A DNA stretch of 64,000 nucleotides, taken from Prolixibacter sp. NT017. Lineage in GTDB: Bacteria > Bacteroidota > Bacteroidia > Bacteroidales > Prolixibacteraceae. The notes beneath the pieces were generated by a model. The model was not told the DNA's origin and did not search any database. It saw only the letters and a list, made by a program, of their open reading frames with translations. Made by a program: the position numbers and the translations under genes. Positions within the stretch are counted from its first letter, which is position 1. Every line of letters starts with the position of its first letter. The DNA lies in assembly GCF_009617875.1 (NCBI RefSeq), contig NZ_BLAV01000001.1:2418001-2482000 (forward strand). The letters run 5' to 3'. Positions 10,064 to 18,248 of this stretch are shown one piece after another.

Positions 10064-10160
10064 TTGTTTATAATATTTATTCATATCCTGTTTTGCGAAA
10101 TATGCATCGATTGTCTTCATTCTTCTGCATGAAGATCTATCTCTCATGCCTAACCCATTA

Positions 10161-13100
10161 TTAGAATTGTAAAGCAAGGCCCACCATATAGGTTCTTGAG
10201 TTAGGGTAACTGGTATAGTCGATGCCAACCGACTGGTTACCTCCGGAAGACTTGTTGGCGTTGGCCAGTGGATCATATCCGGTATAATTGGTCAGCGTCA
10301 ACAGATTTTGACCGGTTAAGTAGATATTCAACCCCGACAGCCACTTGATGCTGCTGGTATTGAAGTTATACCCCAACCGCGCAGAGTTTAACCGGACAAA
10401 ATCCGACTTTTCCAGATAATAGGTTGATATCTGGGGAGAATTGGATGGATTGGCTCCTGAGTCATAATATTTCTTCAGGACATTCCTGTCGGATTGGAGA
10501 TTGTTGATATTAGCTGCCGTGAAATTCGTGTTGTTGAACAAATAAGCACCGGTCTGGCCAATAATGGAAAAGGAAAAATCAAAGTTTTTGAAATTTAACT
10601 GGCTGTTCAAACCGAACATGAAATTGGGCAATGCCCCCTGAACGATTACACGGTCTTTTCCGTCAATTTTCCCATCGTTATTCGTATCCTGATAAATCTC
10701 TGAGCCGTCGTTATTGAATCCAATGTGCTTCAGTAAATAGAACGAACCAATTTCATAACCGCTCTTATAAATATTGGCCATCACGCCCGATTGCCCCGGC
10801 CCGGAAATGGAACCCGAGTACATTTCGCTAACCGGCAAATCCCGGATTACGTTGTTCAGTGTTGTTCCGTTAACATCTACGCTCCAGTTTAGATTTTTGC
10901 TGTTAATTAACCTATAGCCCAGGGTAAACTCAAAACCTTTGTTAATGATTTTAGCACTCACATTCTTCCAAATGTTGTTGGTGGGACTCAACACCGGTGA
11001 CGGAATGTTCAGAATGGCATCGGTCGTGGTTTTATTATAATAGTCAAACGAACCATAGAGCTTATTATCGAACAGGCTGAAATCTGCTCCAAAATCGTAT
11101 TGCGTAACGACCTCCCAGTGTAAATTGGGATTCGCAGTCCGCTTAACCGTTACGCCGTTAGTCACTGAACCTTCTGTTAAATGATACCCATTTCCACTTG
11201 ACAGTGAATAGCTTGCTTTGGTGATTTTGTTGGGAACCTCCTGATTTCCCGTTTGTCCCCAACTTGCCCGGATTTTCAGGTTATCAACCATTGAAGCATT
11301 GGTCATGAAGTTTTCCTTGGAGATATTCCATCCTAAAGCAAAAGAGGGAAAATAGCCATATTTCTTATCCTTACCAAAACGGGTCGAACCATCCGCCCTT
11401 AGCGAAGCGGTCAGCATGTATTTTGAATCAAATGCATAATTGGCCCGCGTAAAGAATGACTGCAATTCGTTCTCCTGTGCATTTCCATATATGTCAGAAG
11501 AGGTATAACCACTGTAATCCGGATTATATTTTGGTTTCACACCAACGCCTTTTTTATTCAATCCATGAATGGAAAAACCACTGCCTTCTGTTTTGAACTT
11601 CTGATACGAAAACCCACCAAGCAAGTCCAGCTTATGTCTTCCCTTCAGGAATCCATACGTCAGGTAATGTTCAATAAGTTCACTCTGATTGCTGAGATTT
11701 TGCTGACTATAAATACCGGCAGCATTGATAACAGTCTCGTTTTTGTAAATAGTTGTGTTCCGCTGAGAAGAAGCGCGGTCGATGGCATAATTGATTTTAT
11801 AGGTTAACCCGTTAACGATACGGAAAGAAGCTTCGATATTACCGACCGCCCGGAATGTACTGGTTTCATCTTCATAGATATAAAGCAGGTACATTGGGTT
11901 AAAGTTCTGGGTTAGATTGAAATTGGTATAATCACCATTTTTATCGAACACCGGTTGGGTTGGATTGGCCATCAGTGTGTGGGTAATGAGCTGGCCGTCT
12001 GAACCGGCATTATCACTTGACGGAACTCCATTTTCATCCATTTTACTTACGGCCAGGTTCATCTTAATCTTCAGGCGTTGATTGTCCAGAAATGATTCCT
12101 CCGCATTTAGGCGAGCTGAAAGTCTCTTGAAGTTGCTGTTGCGGATAATACCTTCCTGGTCGATATGTCCCAGCGATGCATAGTAACGTCCCGATTGGGT
12201 CTGTTTCGAAAAAGACAGTTCATTATTCGTGGTAACTGCCTTTCTGAAAACCTCATCCTGCCAGTCAGTGCTCGCCCCATGATTATAGGGACTGCCATCG
12301 CCAACTGCTTTGCGATATCCATTGGCCGAAAGCATATCAATCTTTTTAGGCAATTCCGACAGCGCCGTATATGAATTGAGGGTAAGCGACGGCTCTCCTT
12401 TCCGGCCTTTCCTGGTGGTTATAATGACCACGCCGTTGGAACCCCGGGCACCATAAATGGCGGCTGCCGAAGCGTCTTTCAACACATTAATCGATTCAAT
12501 ATCGCTGGTATTTAAGAAATTCAGTGGATTTTTGGCTTCCGAAGAACCAAAGCCCACATTTCCTCCGGTAGGAGTAACATCACTATTCGAAAGAGGCACT
12601 CCGTCGACAACAAAAAGCGGCGTGCTTCCGCTGCGAATCGAACCAAGTCCGCGGATTTGCACATCTACACCACCTCCAGGTTCACCGGATGAGTTGATAA
12701 TCCGGACGCCGGCCATCTTCCCCTGGAGCAGATTATCGGCCGAAGTATTAATTCCCTGTTTGAAATCCTTCGCTTTTATTGTCGAGATGGAGCCGGTAAC
12801 ATCCTTCTTTGCCTGATTACCGTAGCCAACTACCACCACCTCATTAAGGTCTTTGCTTTCCGGTTTCATTCGAACCTCCAGATAGGCGGATGCCGGTTTT
12901 TCAACTTCCTCATATCCAATGAATGAAAAAACCAACGTCTGGCTCACCCCGCTCAGGGTAAAGTTAAAGTTCCCATCCGGGTCGGTTATAGTACCATGGG
13001 TTGTTCCTTTTTCCACAATATTGACTCCGGGAAGCGGTTGGCCGTCTTCGTCAACTACTTTCCCTTTTACAGCTTTGACCTGTTGACTTGCGGCATCTTT

Positions 13101-13439
13101 AGCCATTTCCTTCTTAACCATAACCAGGCGGCCATTAATTGTGTAGGCCAGGTCCGCCTGCCGGGCCAGTCCATCCATCAGCACCTTAAAAGTCTGGTTA
13201 CGTTTATCCAGCGTGTAGGTATTCTGATCGGTAATGATTTCCTGACCATAGCTAAAACGGTAGTCGGTCATACTCTCCAGGCGCGAAAAAATATTCGTCA
13301 ACCGGGCATTCTCGATTTTCAAATCAATACTCCGGGCTGAAGCTTTCGTCGTATTCGACCAACCATTCGGAATGGCAATTAGCGAAAAAAGCACAAACCA
13401 TGCTGATTTAATGGTAAAATGGTTTAATTTTGAAAACAT
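10161..13439 (-). CDS. SusC-type TonB-dependent transporter with N-terminal STN signalling domain
   Basis: A 1092-residue transporter. After a signal peptide come an STN domain (about residues 38-110, containing LKIENARLTNIFSRLE and QADLAYTINGRLVMVKK), a carboxypeptidase-regulatory-like domain (VKGKVVDEDGQPLPGVNIVE, about 123-205), the plug with TPLFVVDGVPLSNS and VLKDASAAAIYGARGSNG, and a barrel ending in GLALQF. In Bacteroidota and in the FecA system, the STN domain contacts a FecR-type anti-sigma factor in the periplasm, and precisely such a gene lies 128 bp upstream with an ECF sigma gene before it. The locus is therefore likely substrate-induced by trans-envelope signalling. An 11-bp hairpin with a T-run lies in the gap before the start. 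Confidence 0.95.
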   Translation of the reverse strand: MFSKLNHFTIKSAWFVLFSLIAIPNGWSNTTKASARSIDLKIENARLTNIFSRLESMTDYRFSYGQEIITDQNTYTLDKRNQTFKVLMDGLARQADLAYTINGRLVMVKKEMAKDAASQQVKAVKGKVVDEDGQPLPGVNIVEKGTTHGTITDPDGNFNFTLSGVSQTLVFSFIGYEEVEKPASAYLEVRMKPESKDLNEVVVVGYGNQAKKDVTGSISTIKAKDFKQGINTSADNLLQGKMAGVRIINSSGEPGGGVDVQIRGLGSIRSGSTPLFVVDGVPLSNSDVTPTGGNVGFGSSEAKNPLNFLNTSDIESINVLKDASAAAIYGARGSNGVVIITTRKGRKGEPSLTLNSYTALSELPKKIDMLSANGYRKAVGDGSPYNHGASTDWQDEVFRKAVTTNNELSFSKQTQSGRYYASLGHIDQEGIIRNSNFKRLSARLNAEESFLDNQRLKIKMNLAVSKMDENGVPSSDNAGSDGQLITHTLMANPTQPVFDKNGDYTNFNLTQNFNPMYLLYIYEDETSTFRAVGNIEASFRIVNGLTYKINYAIDRASSQRNTTIYKNETVINAAGIYSQQNLSNQSELIEHYLTYGFLKGRHKLDLLGGFSYQKFKTEGSGFSIHGLNKKGVGVKPKYNPDYSGYTSSDIYGNAQENELQSFFTRANYAFDSKYMLTASLRADGSTRFGKDKKYGYFPSFALGWNISKENFMTNASMVDNLKIRASWGQTGNQEVPNKITKASYSLSSGNGYHLTEGSVTNGVTVKRTANPNLHWEVVTQYDFGADFSLFDNKLYGSFDYYNKTTTDAILNIPSPVLSPTNNIWKNVSAKIINKGFEFTLGYRLINSKNLNWSVDVNGTTLNNVIRDLPVSEMYSGSISGPGQSGVMANIYKSGYEIGSFYLLKHIGFNNDGSEIYQDTNNDGKIDGKDRVIVQGALPNFMFGLNSQLNFKNFDFSFSIIGQTGAYLFNNTNFTAANINNLQSDRNVLKKYYDSGANPSNSPQISTYYLEKSDFVRLNSARLGYNFNTSSIKWLSGLNIYLTGQNLLTLTNYTGYDPLANANKSSGGNQSVGIDYTSYPNSRTYMVGLALQF

Positions 13440-13475
13440 GTCATTAAGTATTTATTTTATAAGTACTTGAATCTT

Positions 13476-13512
13476 AACCGTGATTGTGGGCGCAATCACG
13501 GTTCTTTTTTTC
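13476..13512 (+). terminator. Strong hairpin with T-run between fecR and susC-type genes
   Basis: AACCGTGATTG (13476-13486) pairs perfectly with CAATCACGGTT (13493-13503) around a 6-nt loop, and the plus strand continues with a T-run (13505-13511). As read on the plus strand this is a textbook intrinsic terminator, but all neighbouring genes are on the minus strand, where the same hairpin lies in the leader of the SusC gene preceded by an A-run. It may block antisense transcription, or act as a leader structure or RNA-processing site that separates expression of the anti-sigma and transporter genes. Confidence 0.5.
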
Positions 13513-13567
13513 TTTTGTCTTTACATTTTGTGTCTCCGACTCCTTTATAAGTATAAGGCCGTCCGGT

Positions 13568-14512
13568 CTATTCTTCACTGCTGATTATCTTTCCATGAAT
13601 TTCAAGTTTTAAGTTTGTGATATAATTTATTTGTTGAAGAATGGGTTCCAGCTTTGCTTCGCCGGGAATGTACACAGTAGCTCTCATTTTAAGCGAATGG
13701 GGATTTACCCGGATAGCCACCAATCCAAATTTCTTCTCCAAAAAACTCAGAATCGTTTCCAGACTTTGATCGGCTAGCGTAGTGTTTCCGCTATACCACG
13801 GACTTATATCAGCTGCACCAACGTTTTTGACGATTAATTTTTCTCCGTCAGCAGAATAGCAGGCCTCTTGCATGGCAATTAAGTTCACACTGCTCTTACC
13901 GGTCGAAACATTCACCTTTCCGGTGTGAACCGTCACCTGGCAACTGTTTCTTCCCATGTGAATATTAAAGGAGGTTCCTAAATCAGTAGTTTTAAGGTTA
14001 CCGGAGATAATCTCGAAAGGTTTTTTTACATTATGAACAACTCTGAAAAATGCATTCCCTTTCAACATTTTAACCTTACGTTTTTTGACATTGAATCGAT
14101 TATTGTAGGCGATCGTTGTGTGAGGACTTAAAAAAATTACCGAACCGTCCGGAAGTTTTAGGGAATCCATTTTACTATTCGTTTCCACTGTAAATACTTC
14201 CGGTTTAGGACCAGGATGGTATAACCAAACCCCCAGCCCGACAATCAGGATGATGGAGGCTGCGATAGAAATACTCCAACGAGCTTGCTGACGACGGATC
14301 GTTTTAAGTTGTCTGCGATGAAGTTGCCACGTTAAACTCCCCCAAATACCTGAAGCAATATCGGCTTTGTTTCCCATCGTTTCTTTGTCCCAGTCTGCTT
14401 TTTTCAAAACATTTTTAGTAAACTGGTCCAACAAATTCTTGTCTTTTGGAGTGAGCTTATCGTTTAGATAGTTTTCAATCAACTCGTCCAGGCGGTGTTT
14501 CCTATTCTTCAT
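13568..14512 (-). CDS. FecR-family anti-sigma factor
   Basis: The 314-residue protein has a cytoplasmic N-terminal segment (LIENYLNDKLTPKDKNLLDQF, the usual sigma-binding part), one transmembrane helix (SIAASIILIVGLGVWLY, about residues 85-102), a periplasmic FecR domain (LKLPDGSVIFLSPHTTIAYN, KRKVKMLKGNAFFRV, TDLGTSFNIH) and a C-terminal DUF4974-type domain (LETILSFLEKKFGLVAI ... LEPILQQINYITNLKLE). This is the standard architecture of Bacteroidota FecR proteins paired with STN-bearing SusC transporters. It would hold the ECF sigma factor encoded upstream inactive until ligand-loaded transporter is sensed. Confidence 0.95.
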   Translation of the reverse strand: MKNRKHRLDELIENYLNDKLTPKDKNLLDQFTKNVLKKADWDKETMGNKADIASGIWGSLTWQLHRRQLKTIRRQQARWSISIAASIILIVGLGVWLYHPGPKPEVFTVETNSKMDSLKLPDGSVIFLSPHTTIAYNNRFNVKKRKVKMLKGNAFFRVVHNVKKPFEIISGNLKTTDLGTSFNIHMGRNSCQVTVHTGKVNVSTGKSSVNLIAMQEACYSADGEKLIVKNVGAADISPWYSGNTTLADQSLETILSFLEKKFGLVAIRVNPHSLKMRATVYIPGEAKLEPILQQINYITNLKLEIHGKIISSEE

Positions 14513-14658
14513 GAATACTGTTCAGTAAACTTTTTACTGTTAGGTACCGTGAACAAGCTATCTGTACCATTCCATTTTGTTACAATTTATCTACATTAAG
14601 ATGAACCGGGAAAAAGGGTGACGATAGCCGAAGTGAAAAAGGAGACGGGAGTGAACGT

Positions 14659-15186
14659 TCAGGACTCGTGAAGGTCGGCCTTTAACTGTTTAAATGCCTG
14701 GGATAATTGATTTTTCACAGTTTGTCTGGAAAGATTCAGCTGACAAGCAATTTCGTCAACGGGTAAGTTCTGTATTTTACTCATCCGAAAAATGACACCT
14801 CTTTTCTCCGGTAGTTTTCTGAGCGACTCCTCCAATCTGCTCAGGAGGTCATGATTTAACTTTTCCTGATGCTCCAAAGTGTAATCTTCAAATCGATCCT
14901 GAAGAACCTCACGATTCATCTTCCTATCCCTGTAATAATTAAAAACCTGGAATTTAACAGCCTTAAAAAGATAACTTTCAATGTTCCTTATCTCCAGAAC
15001 ATGTCGTCTTTCCCACACATCGATAAAGATGTCCTGAACAATATTCTGAGACAGTTCCCGGTCAGAAGTCATTTTGAAACTGAAGGCATACAACCTTTCC
15101 CAAAACCGGCCAAATAACACCTCGAATGCCTTGTACTCGCCTTTTTTGATTTGGCTTATTAATTCGTTGTTAGCTGGAAATTCCAT
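14659..15186 (-). CDS. ECF sigma-70 factor (RpoE-like, SusCD-associated)
   Basis: I choose the ATG at 15186 (MEFPANNELISQIKKGEY...) because region 2 begins shortly after; an upstream ATG at 15213 adds nine residues without conserved character. The 175-residue protein shows sigma region 2 (FEVLFGRFWERLYAFSFKM ... QNIVQDIFIDVWERR) and region 4 with a helix-turn-helix (LPVDEIACQLNLSRQTVKNQ). It is the first gene of the sigma - FecR - SusC - SusD series on the minus strand. It most likely directs RNA polymerase to the promoter of the downstream transporter genes when released by the FecR protein. Confidence 0.95.
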   Translation of the reverse strand: MEFPANNELISQIKKGEYKAFEVLFGRFWERLYAFSFKMTSDRELSQNIVQDIFIDVWERRHVLEIRNIESYLFKAVKFQVFNYYRDRKMNREVLQDRFEDYTLEHQEKLNHDLLSRLEESLRKLPEKRGVIFRMSKIQNLPVDEIACQLNLSRQTVKNQLSQAFKQLKADLHES

Positions 15187-15213
15187 GAATGCGCTAATGC
15201 AAATTTGAACCAA

Positions 15214-15905
15214 CTAAAAATAGCAACATCCAATGGGAAGAAAAGCCGGGGTGTATTATCAATTACAGAAGTTATGATTACATTTCCTTTACAAGCTCCT
15301 CCAAATTTCAAGAGTAAAGCCGAAACCCGGCAGTCTTTGTTTTCTTTATCGCCCCGATAAACGGACAAAAAATTTGGCTGTAAGGATCTCCAATCAATCG
15401 GATGCCCCTGATTATTTGATACGATGGGTTATTAAAGAACTGATGAAACATCAAACTGGTGGTATCCGCTTATCGTTATATCAGCAAGCTCATTCTCTTT
15501 TTCCTCGTGTTGGTTATGCTCCAGCACAATATAAGGATCGCCAGCAGATGGTAGTAATCCTTTTCCGAAAATGGTTATAGGGATCTGCTGCGTGTAGTAC
15601 TAACTACCAGCCGTGGGTAGTTACCAGTTCCTGCTCCCGGTAGTACTAACTACCAGCCAATGGTAGTTATAAGTACCTGACACGGGTAGTTACAATTACC
15701 GGCGCCGAATACCGGGTAACCGAATGTAGCGTCGTGGGCATATTCTCTCATTGTACAACCGGAGCATCACGAAAAAAACAACTGTTTTATTCTATTTTCG
15801 GGAAAATTCAGGGCTGCTCCTTTCTGTCATCATTCTTTTCCTGACATTAAAAAAATACAAGCAGTTGTTTTCCCATTTTATTTCCATTTAACAAAAAAAT
15901 CTCTT
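15214..15905. other. Gene-free region with 46-bp tandem repeats
   Basis: About 690 bp between the divergent sigma-factor gene and the cobalamin operon promoter. The right half carries three imperfect 46-bp tandem units (15594-15731, listed separately). Open frames here are short and have no protein-like composition. The minus-strand promoter of the sigma gene must lie in the first hundred or so bases, but I cannot mark it with confidence. Confidence 0.5.
15594..15731. repeat. Three imperfect 46-bp tandem units
   Basis: GTAGTACTAACTACCAGCC occurs exactly at 15594-15612 and again at 15640-15658, 46 bp later, with related sequence filling the interval (GGTAGTTA.). A third, more diverged unit begins at 15686, again 46 bp on. 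Each unit contains small dyads such as GGTAGT-ACTA-ACTACC. The array ends about 175 bp before the promoter of the riboswitch-led cobalamin operon. Confidence 0.75.
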
Positions 15906-15913
15906 TACCTTTG
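15906..15913 (+). promoter_or_regulatory. Bacteroidota -7 element of the cobalamin operon
   Basis: TACCTTTG matches the Bacteroidota sigma-ABfr consensus TAnnTTTG. It lies directly before the start of the cobalamin riboswitch, which places the transcription start near 15920, exactly where the aptamer begins. The -33 element is not clear (T-rich sequence around 15877-15885). Confidence 0.6.
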
Positions 15914-15918
15914 CTCGA

Positions 15919-16092
15919 AGTTATGGTGACGATTTCCCCATTCGGGAATAGTCTTAAAACGGGAATCCGGTGAAATTCCGGAGCTGTACCCGCAGCTGTA
16001 ATCCCCAACGATGTTCCAGGCATACCCTGCCACTGTCCCGCTAACACGGGGATGGGAAGGCGCCTGAAACGGGGAGAGCCAGAAGACCTGCC
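15919..16092 (+). ncRNA. Cobalamin riboswitch (first)
   Basis: Contains the conserved cobalamin aptamer core: GGGAATCCGGTGAAATTCCGG, then GCTGTACCCGCAGCTGTAA, and at the 3' end the B12 box GAGCCAGAAGACCTGCC. It lies between the TACCTTTG promoter element and the gene cluster for corrinoid binding, adenosylation and import. Cobalamin binding is expected to repress the genes. A hairpin at 16128-16157 (AGTATCG/CGATACT) just downstream may be part of the expression platform. Confidence 0.95.
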
Positions 16093-16220
16093 ATTTACAC
16101 AATAATTATTCGAGACTTCGGGAAGAAAGTATCGGATACAGCGTCATAAGCGATACTGTATTTGTATTTCTCCTCATTTGTTGAATCGGTTGGCTAATGC
16201 CGGCCCAAATGAGCTGTACC

Positions 16221-16868
16221 ATGAAATTATTTTCATCGTTCAGCGGCGGGAAAGACTGTATGCTTGCCTTACACCGGGTTTTATCCGGCAAAGAGCATCA
16301 AGTTGCCTGTCTGCTGAACATGTGTGCGGAGGACGGACTGCGTTCTCTTTCGCACGGACTGAACCGCGGACTGCTTGAACGGCAGTCACAGGCAATGAAC
16401 ATTCCGGTGTTTTTCCAACCTACCGGACGCGCAAACTATGAAACGAAACTCAAAGAGGTCATTGCCCGGCTGAAGGAAGACGGTATTGAAGGTGGCATCT
16501 TTGGTGACATTTACCTGGAAGCCCACCGGGTATGGATTGAAAGGGTATGCCGCGAATCGGGCATTATACCGGTTTTTCCTCTTTGGAATGAAAACACCCG
16601 TTCACTGGCAATGGAATTTGTCTCCCAGGGATTCAAAGCCCTGACGATTTCGGTGCGACAAGGGGTCGGAAAAGAAGAATGGCTGGGGCAACTACTCGAT
16701 AACTCGTTTTTCTCAATGCTGGAAGAACTGGAAGGAATCGATCCGTGTGGCGAGAATGGAGAATACCATTCTTTCGTGTTTGATGGCCCCATCTTTGAAC
16801 AGCCGGTTGCGTTCACCCGCGGAAAGCCCTATACCGGCGATAATCACTGGTTTCTTCCACTTGTTTAA
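16221..16868 (+). CDS. Dph6-like ATP-pyrophosphatase (MJ0570 family) in the B12 operon
   Basis: The protein starts MKLFSSFSGGKDCMLALHRV, where SSFSGGKD is the PP-motif (SGGxDS-like) of adenine-nucleotide alpha-hydrolases/N-type ATP pyrophosphatases. Further matches to the Dph6/MJ0570 family are CLLNMCAEDGLRSLSHG and EGGIFGDIYLEAHRVWIERV and the terminal GENGEYHSFVFDGPIF. Upstream in-frame ATGs at 16197 and 16209 are possible starts; 16221 fits family N-termini best. Dph6 makes diphthamide in archaea and eukaryotes, but bacteria lack diphthamide, so the bacterial role is unknown. Its place as first gene after a cobalamin riboswitch suggests a corrinoid-related amidation or ligation step; this is inference. 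Confidence 0.8.
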   Translation: MKLFSSFSGGKDCMLALHRVLSGKEHQVACLLNMCAEDGLRSLSHGLNRGLLERQSQAMNIPVFFQPTGRANYETKLKEVIARLKEDGIEGGIFGDIYLEAHRVWIERVCRESGIIPVFPLWNENTRSLAMEFVSQGFKALTISVRQGVGKEEWLGQLLDNSFFSMLEELEGIDPCGENGEYHSFVFDGPIFEQPVAFTRGKPYTGDNHWFLPLV

Positions 16869-16881
16869 ACGTTAAGAAACC

Positions 16882-17724
16882 ATGCAAAAAAAACTTGTCA
16901 GCATCCTTCCGTTGCTTCTATGGGTATCGGTATGCCTGGGAAACCAGCCACCAACACGCATTATATCACTGGCTCCGTCGCTGACCCAGGAGATATTCCT
17001 CCTGGGGAGCGGCCACCGGTTGGTGGGCGACACCCGTTACTGTGTTGTACCGGAAGCAGCAAAACACGTGGAGAAAGTGGCCACAGCCATGGAAGTAAAT
17101 GTAGAAAAAGTAGTACGGCTCCGACCTGATTTAGTCGTCGCTACCTCTTTAACATCACCGGAAACGATAACCACACTGAAAAAGATGGGACTGAAAGTGG
17201 AGGTATTTCCGCAGCCCCTCAATTACGCTCAAATATGTGAGCAGTTTATGCGTCTGGCCAGTCGACTGGGAAAGACGAAGTGTGCCGATTCGATTGTGGC
17301 TGCATCAAAAGAACGCCTGGATGCACTGCGTAGCAAACACACTCCAACTTTTCATCCGGCTGTATTCATGGAGATCGGGACCAAACCGCTCTTTACTGCC
17401 ATTGGCGGAACCTTTCTGGATGATTTTATCACACAACTCGGCGGCAGCAACATTGCACACGATGCAACCAGCGGTCTCTATTCCCGGGAGGAAGTGCTGC
17501 GCCAAAACCCCGATGTCATCATCATTGTCACCATGGGAATCGCCGGCCGGGAAGAAAAGAAGCGCTGGGAACAATTCCCCAAGTTGAAGGCAGTACAGAA
17601 CCACCAAGTATTCATTGTCGACTCTTACCAGCTATGCAGTCCAACCCCGGTCTCATTCATCGACGGACTGGAAAAAGTAGACAACCTAATTCATCAACAT
17701 CAAAAGAACAAACAACATGACTAA
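16882..17724 (+). CDS. btuF: Periplasmic cobalamin-binding protein (BtuF-like)
   Basis: The 280-residue protein has a signal peptide (KLVSILPLLLWVSVCLGNQ) and the class III substrate-binding fold of BtuF/FepB: RIISLAPSLTQEIFLLGSGHRLVG at the start of the mature chain, VEKVVRLRPDLVVATSL for the first lobe, and REEVLRQNPDVIII in the second. It starts 13 bp after the preceding gene and overlaps the next by 8 bp. It would hand corrinoid arriving through the outer-membrane receptor to the BtuC/BtuD importer encoded two genes downstream. Confidence 0.9.
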   Translation: MQKKLVSILPLLLWVSVCLGNQPPTRIISLAPSLTQEIFLLGSGHRLVGDTRYCVVPEAAKHVEKVATAMEVNVEKVVRLRPDLVVATSLTSPETITTLKKMGLKVEVFPQPLNYAQICEQFMRLASRLGKTKCADSIVAASKERLDALRSKHTPTFHPAVFMEIGTKPLFTAIGGTFLDDFITQLGGSNIAHDATSGLYSREEVLRQNPDVIIIVTMGIAGREEKKRWEQFPKLKAVQNHQVFIVDSYQLCSPTPVSFIDGLEKVDNLIHQHQKNKQHD

Positions 17725-18247
17725 ACGACGATTGATTCACATTTATACCGGAGAAGGGAAAGGAAAAACGACTGCCGCTGTAGGTCTGGCCACACGTGCT
17801 CTGGGGCACGAACTCAACGTTTGCTATATCAGCTTTCATAAAGATCCGGAAGTCTATGGGTACACAGAGATTAAAAGCCTGCAGAAACTGGGAGCCGAAG
17901 TATACTCTTTTGCCAAAGGCCATCCGGGCTGCTGCCGTCGTATTCCACGGGAAGCTTTGATAGATGATGCTATTCGGGGAATGGAACACGTAGAAAAAAT
18001 GGTTGCTTCAGAAACCTTCGATTTGGTGATTGTGGATGAACTGAATATTGCGGTAAGAGACCATTTTATCGACGAAGAAAGAGTACTCAAGCTAATGAAA
18101 AACAAACCGGATTCCGTGGAGTTGGTCCTTACCGGACGCGGGGCAACGGAGGCAGTCATGGAAGCTGCAGATTATGTCAGCTACATCCGAAAGATAAAAC
18201 ATCCGTACGATGAAGGTATTACATCCCGCAAGGGTATTGAGTTTTAA
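17717..18247 (+). CDS. cobO: Corrinoid adenosyltransferase (CobA/CobO/BtuR type)
   Basis: The 176-residue protein carries the diagnostic P-loop of the CobA family near its start (HIYTGEGKGKTTAAVGLATRA), the internal DLVIVDELNIAV strand (Walker B-like) and the C-terminal KHPYDEGITSRKGIEF. It transfers the 5'-deoxyadenosyl group of ATP to reduced corrinoids. The length is normal for the family. It overlaps btuF by 8 bp and ends 1 bp before the permease gene, so the genes are translationally linked. Confidence 0.95.
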   Translation: MTKRRLIHIYTGEGKGKTTAAVGLATRALGHELNVCYISFHKDPEVYGYTEIKSLQKLGAEVYSFAKGHPGCCRRIPREALIDDAIRGMEHVEKMVASETFDLVIVDELNIAVRDHFIDEERVLKLMKNKPDSVELVLTGRGATEAVMEAADYVSYIRKIKHPYDEGITSRKGIEF

Positions 18248-18248
18248 T

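Noticed and set aside
10064..10276. N-terminal extension of the second SusD protein
   Set aside because: The frame is open, but it overlaps the SusC gene and places a lipoprotein signal 80 residues inside; the start at 10063 or 10045 is far better.
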